Shown piece by piece: positions 60,129 to 64,000 of a stretch of 64,000 nt of DNA. The stretch comes from Alkalihalophilus pseudofirmus OF4 (GTDB lineage Bacteria > Bacillota > Bacilli > Bacillales > Bacillaceae_D). Each line of letters opens with the position of its first letter. Position 1 is the stretch's first letter. The stretch lies in NCBI RefSeq assembly GCF_000005825.2, contig NC_013791.2, positions 1,736,001 through 1,800,000 of the forward strand, read 5' to 3'. The translations under genes and the position numbers were made by a program. The notes beneath the pieces are model-generated. The model saw only the letters and a program-made list of their open reading frames with translations, searched no databases and was not told the DNA's origin.

Positions 60129-61751
60129 CTATATAGTTTCTACAAGATTAGACTTACTAGTAATCAACCATTTATTTAGCTCTTCTGCAATCAATTCTGC
60201 TCTTTTCTCAAAGAATGTTTCATAGTCATCTTTAAGAACACCAAACTCATTTAAATCTCCTATTAAATGATCTTTCATCGTTTCTCTTATTTTACTGTTT
60301 TGCTCAACAAAATCCTTCATGTATTCGGACGGCGCTTTTGCTCTGATTATATTCTTATTTAAGAAATCATCTACAATTGTAATATTTACGATATGATTGA
60401 TATAGAACATATCCTCACCTTTTTTTTGAAGATATGCTTTAGGGAAAAAATGATGATAGTTCTTACTATTTGCCTGCTTCAAGAAACTGTTATTGATACG
60501 AACGACTGAATTGTCACTAAATGATTTTGGCTCATGATATGCCATCAAGCAAAGGATAGATTTAATAAAGCTTCTATTGACACTGAAATGACCATTATTA
60601 ATAATTAAATCCTTTGTTACATTCAATTTTAAATCATATTTAGGCAGCTCGCCTTTTAAGATAACGTCAATTCGCTTAATATCTTGACCTAATCTAGTTT
60701 CTAATGCGCTTGAATACCTTTCTGATAGAGATACTCTCCAAAAGAAATCATCTAATAGTTCACGCATATATCCGGTTGGCTTGTTTTTATGGTGGTAAAA
60801 GAAATATGCGAATGTCACCACTAAGCCGTTATATGGTAAGAGTCTTGATACCGGAATTCTGTAATAGTTTCTAAAGTATTCAATAGCTCTTTCAATAGCG
60901 TCTACTGCTTTATCCCAAACGTAAATAAAATCAGCTTTTTCTAATCGTAAAATATGCTGCCTAGAACATTCTTTAACTAGAATTGTAGAAACTACTTGTA
61001 GAACGGTACTTTCTGGAATGGTCTCATATTCGACCTGTTCCAGCCTAGTCAACAAATCATCATATTTCTCTGACAGGTCAAAGTTCTTAGAAGCATCGTA
61101 TGTTTTAGCTACCATAATTTCAAAAACAGTTAAGCTTTTACCGCCCACATTCAGACGTGTAAATACTTCAGTTGCCACATCAATTGTAGCATCTCTTAAT
61201 AAAATCGTGGAGAAGCGGTATGTGTTCATTCTATTTTTGTAATCAGTTAGCTTACTGTGATAACTCTTCGGATACTCAATGAGAACTGAAATATCACCTT
61301 CGAGTAAATTACGTAAAGAGATCACTTCTTTAGGGTTACGATCCTCTATATCTGTAACGACAAGCTGGTCGTCTTCATCAGCTACTAAATCTATATACAG
61401 CTCAGCAAAATTATCTTTTCTAGTTTCTCGTTGTACCAATAGCCCTTTAAGTGTTGCATAAAGGCTTGTCATTCTTTGCTGGCCATCCAATACATATTGA
61501 GCTTTAGAGCCTAATGGGGTAGGCGGCAATTCTGCCCCGCCAATGTTTTTTATTGATCGCAGTTCTTCTCCTGACTCCCAGAGTATGAATGTTCCGATCG
61601 GATAGCCTTTTAGAATACTATCAATCAATTTAGCAGATTGATTAATTGTCCATACAAAATCACGCTGAAATTGCGGAATTTTAATAATCCCTTTGTCTAT
61701 GTCACTAATTAACGTACTAAACGTCATAGACTGAGGTTCTGGTTGATACAT
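60129..61751 (-). CDS. DUF262 (GmrSD-type) nuclease-like protein
   Basis: 540 aa. N-terminal ParB-like DUF262 domain with the signature IPQFQRDFVW (residues 24-33) and DGQQRMTSLY (about 89-98); C-terminal HNH-like part with YHHFFPKAYL near residue 440. Such proteins act in type IV or NTP-dependent restriction and other phage defence. GGAGGAAG precedes the ATG. Follows the truncated helicase gene by 18 nt, so the two formed one operon before the IS insertion. Confidence 0.87.
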   Translation of the reverse strand: MYQPEPQSMTFSTLISDIDKGIIKIPQFQRDFVWTINQSAKLIDSILKGYPIGTFILWESGEELRSIKNIGGAELPPTPLGSKAQYVLDGQQRMTSLYATLKGLLVQRETRKDNFAELYIDLVADEDDQLVVTDIEDRNPKEVISLRNLLEGDISVLIEYPKSYHSKLTDYKNRMNTYRFSTILLRDATIDVATEVFTRLNVGGKSLTVFEIMVAKTYDASKNFDLSEKYDDLLTRLEQVEYETIPESTVLQVVSTILVKECSRQHILRLEKADFIYVWDKAVDAIERAIEYFRNYYRIPVSRLLPYNGLVVTFAYFFYHHKNKPTGYMRELLDDFFWRVSLSERYSSALETRLGQDIKRIDVILKGELPKYDLKLNVTKDLIINNGHFSVNRSFIKSILCLMAYHEPKSFSDNSVVRINNSFLKQANSKNYHHFFPKAYLQKKGEDMFYINHIVNITIVDDFLNKNIIRAKAPSEYMKDFVEQNSKIRETMKDHLIGDLNEFGVLKDDYETFFEKRAELIAEELNKWLITSKSNLVETI

Positions 61752-61769
61752 TACACTTCCTCCACATCA

Positions 61770-63041
61770 TTACTTGTTTTTTGCTTTCATTTCAAAATGT
61801 CTATGTAATCGATATTCACAAATCTCTTTTGTCCATTCAAATAGAGTTTCCTTATGTTCATGAAGCACGTCAAACGTCATTTTGAAACGATCTCCGTCAA
61901 ATTCGACTAAGCCCTTAGATTTTCCAGCCCACATAGTCATTGGCATAGTTGCAATCAATTTAGCAACCTTCTTTTCATTGTATTCCCACATAGCTCTAGT
62001 ATTTTTGGCTGAGAAGTCTATTTTTTTTCGGTATTCTTCTGCCATAAAAAAGGAATGGAAATAAGGAGCTGCCTCACTTGGAGTAATTGCTTTAAACCAA
62101 TCATCTTTACCACGGGTAAGCATATAAGACAAAACAACCATCTTATAGCTCTTATTCATATCGGTAGTTTCAACTTCTTTTAACCAATCTAAATACAGCT
62201 CGTATGTTTCAATTTGTTCCTTGTCTAAAGCATTAGCTTCTTTTAGAAAAGCATAAAATGAGCCAAACTCAACCCTATATTGATTGCCATCGAAGCTCCC
62301 TTGTAAGTGTAACTTTTTATAAGTTGGTCTTCTACCTATTTCTCTAACCACATTATGGAAAGATGCTATCATCTGTTCTCGACGAGGTTTTCTTTTTAAC
62401 TGTAATTGATTTAAAAGGTCTATTACCTTTGTTTCTAAATCAAACGAGCATAGATCCGGCACAGATGGAATGGAAGCTGATTTCTTAGCTGACTTCGTAT
62501 CCTCTTCTTCTTGTCTAAACACTCTTAACTTTACGTCTGCATTACGATAATTTCCTATAAGATCAATAATCACGCATGCTTCTTTATCGTCGGCCAAACG
62601 TAATCCTCTTCCAACTTGCTGGATGAATACACTCAGTGATTCAGTAGGACGAACAAAGAGTAATGTATCAACAGTCGGAATATCGATACCTTCATTGAAA
62701 AGATCTACTGTTAGGATGATTTCAAGCTCACCTGTTTCAAGTTTACGGATTGCCCCTTTTCGATCAGTGGAAGATGTTTTTGAGTTTAAGCTGATACAAG
62801 ACACACCTTTTTGTTGAAAGCACTCTGCTAAATAGTTAGATTGCTTAATAGAAGAACAGAATACAAGCGTTCTAGTTTGTTTGTACTTAAGCCATGCATC
62901 ATAAATATTGTTAAAAACATCATCACTTAACTGCTTATTTAAAAGCTCACTTTCATCATATCGTGTTCCCAACCATGTTATGGATGAATAGTCGATTTCA
63001 TCATATACACCGTGATAACGGAAAGGAGTGAAGAAGGACAT
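61770..63041 (-). pseudogene. SF2 helicase, N-terminal half lost to IS insertion
   Basis: About 420 aa of a larger SF2 helicase of the restriction-associated DUF3427-like type. Visible motifs: TPFRYHG (remains of motif III), LVFCSS, LTVDLFNEGIDIPTVD (motif V) and FIQQVGRGLRLAD (motif VI); the rest is a C-terminal extension ending in EMKAKNK. The Walker A, DExx and SAT-type motifs are missing because IS DNA begins at about 63058. A stretch coding MAEMGLT sits just before TPFRYHG but is put out of frame by about 10 extra nt, so it was damaged twice. A non-functional remnant is likely. Confidence 0.75.
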
Positions 63042-63269
63042 AGGTTAGCCCCATCTCTGCCATCTTTTTGACCCACTCCGGACAAGATATTGATCCACTT
63101 ATGACAGAAGTGATCCACAACCATATAAATAGTGAATCCAAAAGTATTATTGGTGTAATCTTTCCGTATGAGTATTGAGCCAGAATGAGCCAGTAAGTGC
63201 CGGGGAGAGAGACAATAGTAGATTGATATAAAGCCATTGAAACCTGAAACATTCCAATGGCTGTTTGAC

Positions 63270-63470
63270 TTATTTAAAGCTTTTACCGTCTAGTTCTTGA
63301 TTAATTATCTCAAGAGACCAACGAACGAGTTCATCGTAGTCTAATTCCTCTTCACCTTTCCAAATACATGGAGGTAGGAGTTTTTCTTCCACTTTCCGCA
63401 TTACTTCATCAGGTAAATACATGTGTAAAAAATACTTCGCTATACGGATTTCAACTTCTTCTGGGATCAT
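63270..63470 (-). CDS. Small protein downstream of istB, unknown
   Basis: 66 aa, acidic (MIPEEVEIRIAKYFLHMYLP, KGEEELDYDELVRWSLEI). Its ATG overlaps the istB stop as ATGA, so translation should be coupled. Standard IS21 elements carry only istA and istB, so it is an accessory frame of this element. Function unknown. Confidence 0.55.
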   Translation of the reverse strand: MIPEEVEIRIAKYFLHMYLPDEVMRKVEEKLLPPCIWKGEEELDYDELVRWSLEIINQELDGKSFK

Positions 63471-64000
63471 TTTGATACCGCCAATCCGTGACGTTCTCTC
63501 ATGGAGACTTCACCGTCAATAAGTATGGTGTAGGAATCGTGCACAATTCTGTCTAGAATGGCATCTGCCAGTGTACCTTCACCAATTTTATCGTGCCATC
63601 CTCTAGGATCAAATTGAGAACAAAAGATAGTTGATCCTTGCTGGTGGCGTGCTTCTACGATTTCAAGAAGATCTCTTGCCTCAGTCTCTTTTAACGGAGT
63701 TAATAGCCACTCATCTAAGATGAGTAGGTTTACATTCTTGTATTTTTTCATCACCTTTCTATAAGTTCCTTCTCCTCTTGCGATTGCTAATTCATCCAAG
63801 AGGTCTGGTAATCGAATATATTTCACTTTATACAACTGACGACATGCAGCTATGCCAAATGCACAAGATAAATAGGTTTTTCCATTTCCAGAAGCACCCA
63901 TTAATATAATATTGTGATGTTCTTCAATATAATTACAGGTTGCTAATCGTAAAATTTGCGCTTTATCAAGCTTTCTATCCGGATGATATTCAATATCCTC
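63467..64000 (-). CDS. istB: IstB-type transposition ATPase, 5' end outside window
   Basis: 178 codons in one open frame that enters from the window edge. Walker A GASGNGKT, Walker B NLLILDEW and sensor residues SQFDPRGWHD are the IstB core (AAA+); the N-terminal part in view reads EDIEYHPDRKLDKAQILRL. IstB helps the IstA transposase of IS21 elements choose and capture target DNA. An internal ATG at 63901 is not the start, since the frame and homology continue upstream. ATGA overlap to the next small gene. Confidence 0.9.
   Translation of the reverse strand, partial: EDIEYHPDRKLDKAQILRLATCNYIEEHHNIILMGASGNGKTYLSCAFGIAACRQLYKVKYIRLPDLLDELAIARGEGTYRKVMKKYKNVNLLILDEWLLTPLKETEARDLLEIVEARHQQGSTIFCSQFDPRGWHDKIGEGTLADAILDRIVHDSYTILIDGEVSMRERHGLAVSK

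Larger units (their letters stand above)
63058..64000 (-). mobile_element. IS21-family insertion sequence (right part; left part beyond window)
   Basis: Holds an IstB-type ATPase gene open at the window end and a non-coding end with two GTGGATCA and one GTGGGTCA motif spaced about 20-24 bp, like the multiple transposase-binding repeats at IS21 ends. The terminal TG lies near 63058. Inserted in a helicase gene. Confidence 0.8.

Noticed and set aside
63001-63252. Minus-strand 83-codon frame at the IS end
   Set aside because: Covers IS terminal repeats and the damaged helicase junction; not a gene.

Overview
The window is low-GC, SD-rich DNA from a spore-forming Bacillaceae member. Evidence for this: a HGHEDH-type RNase J, B. 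subtilis-like families (CysJI, HelD, Amj, CdnL/YdeB, DUF2200, YciC/ZagA-type CobW), a T-box leader, Zur-type operators, SigK-like promoters in front of Cys-rich surface proteins, and many lipoproteins rich in Asp/Glu. The acidic surface proteins hint at an alkaliphile, but that is inference. Most genes lie on the minus strand. I see no tRNA, rRNA or CRISPR array.

Layout. 0-10 kb: RNase J paralogue, Mn-catalase, two small Cys-rich (spore-surface-like) proteins, an SDR, and several small lipoprotein, membrane, GNAT and VOC genes. 10-20 kb: two CNNM/CorC-type transporters flanking a DUF368 undecaprenyl-phosphate transporter and a YknXYZ-like ABC exporter (adaptor, ATPase, permease), then a PhnB-like protein and a metallophosphoesterase. 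20-27 kb: a nikABCDE-like ABC importer and a CobW GTPase-dCTP deaminase operon, each behind a Zur-like operator, so this reads as a zinc-starvation module. 27-33 kb: aldehyde dehydrogenase and the cysJI sulfite reductase operon. 33-43 kb: helD with a double-MerR regulator, a Tyr/Pro-rich hypothetical protein, GIY-YIG, Csp, a ZIP-like permease, a hydrolase, and a divergent MerR/MFS pair with a 19-bp-spacer promoter. 43-49 kb: many very small membrane proteins, two of which seem to use ATT starts, plus an SMI1/KNR4 protein. 49-51 kb: a T-box-controlled MFS transporter followed by amj (lipid II flippase). 51-60 kb: RsbR-like STAS protein, CdnL/CarD, SRAP, duplicated OB-like lipoproteins, a Cys-rich surface protein and a secreted lipase. 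60-64 kb: a DUF262 protein and a helicase cut by an IS21-family element that runs off the window.

Dispersed structure. Three elements (about 1-150, 10229-10412 and 20016-20200) consist of degenerate units spaced exactly 21 bp apart with one conserved 19-bp step. Each lies just beyond the terminator of a minus-strand gene. This architecture is the least explained signal in the window. A second family of about 100-bp palindromic repeats occurs as inverted pairs at 28.9-29.4 kb and 52.4-52.7 kb, with a fragment at 12.8 kb.
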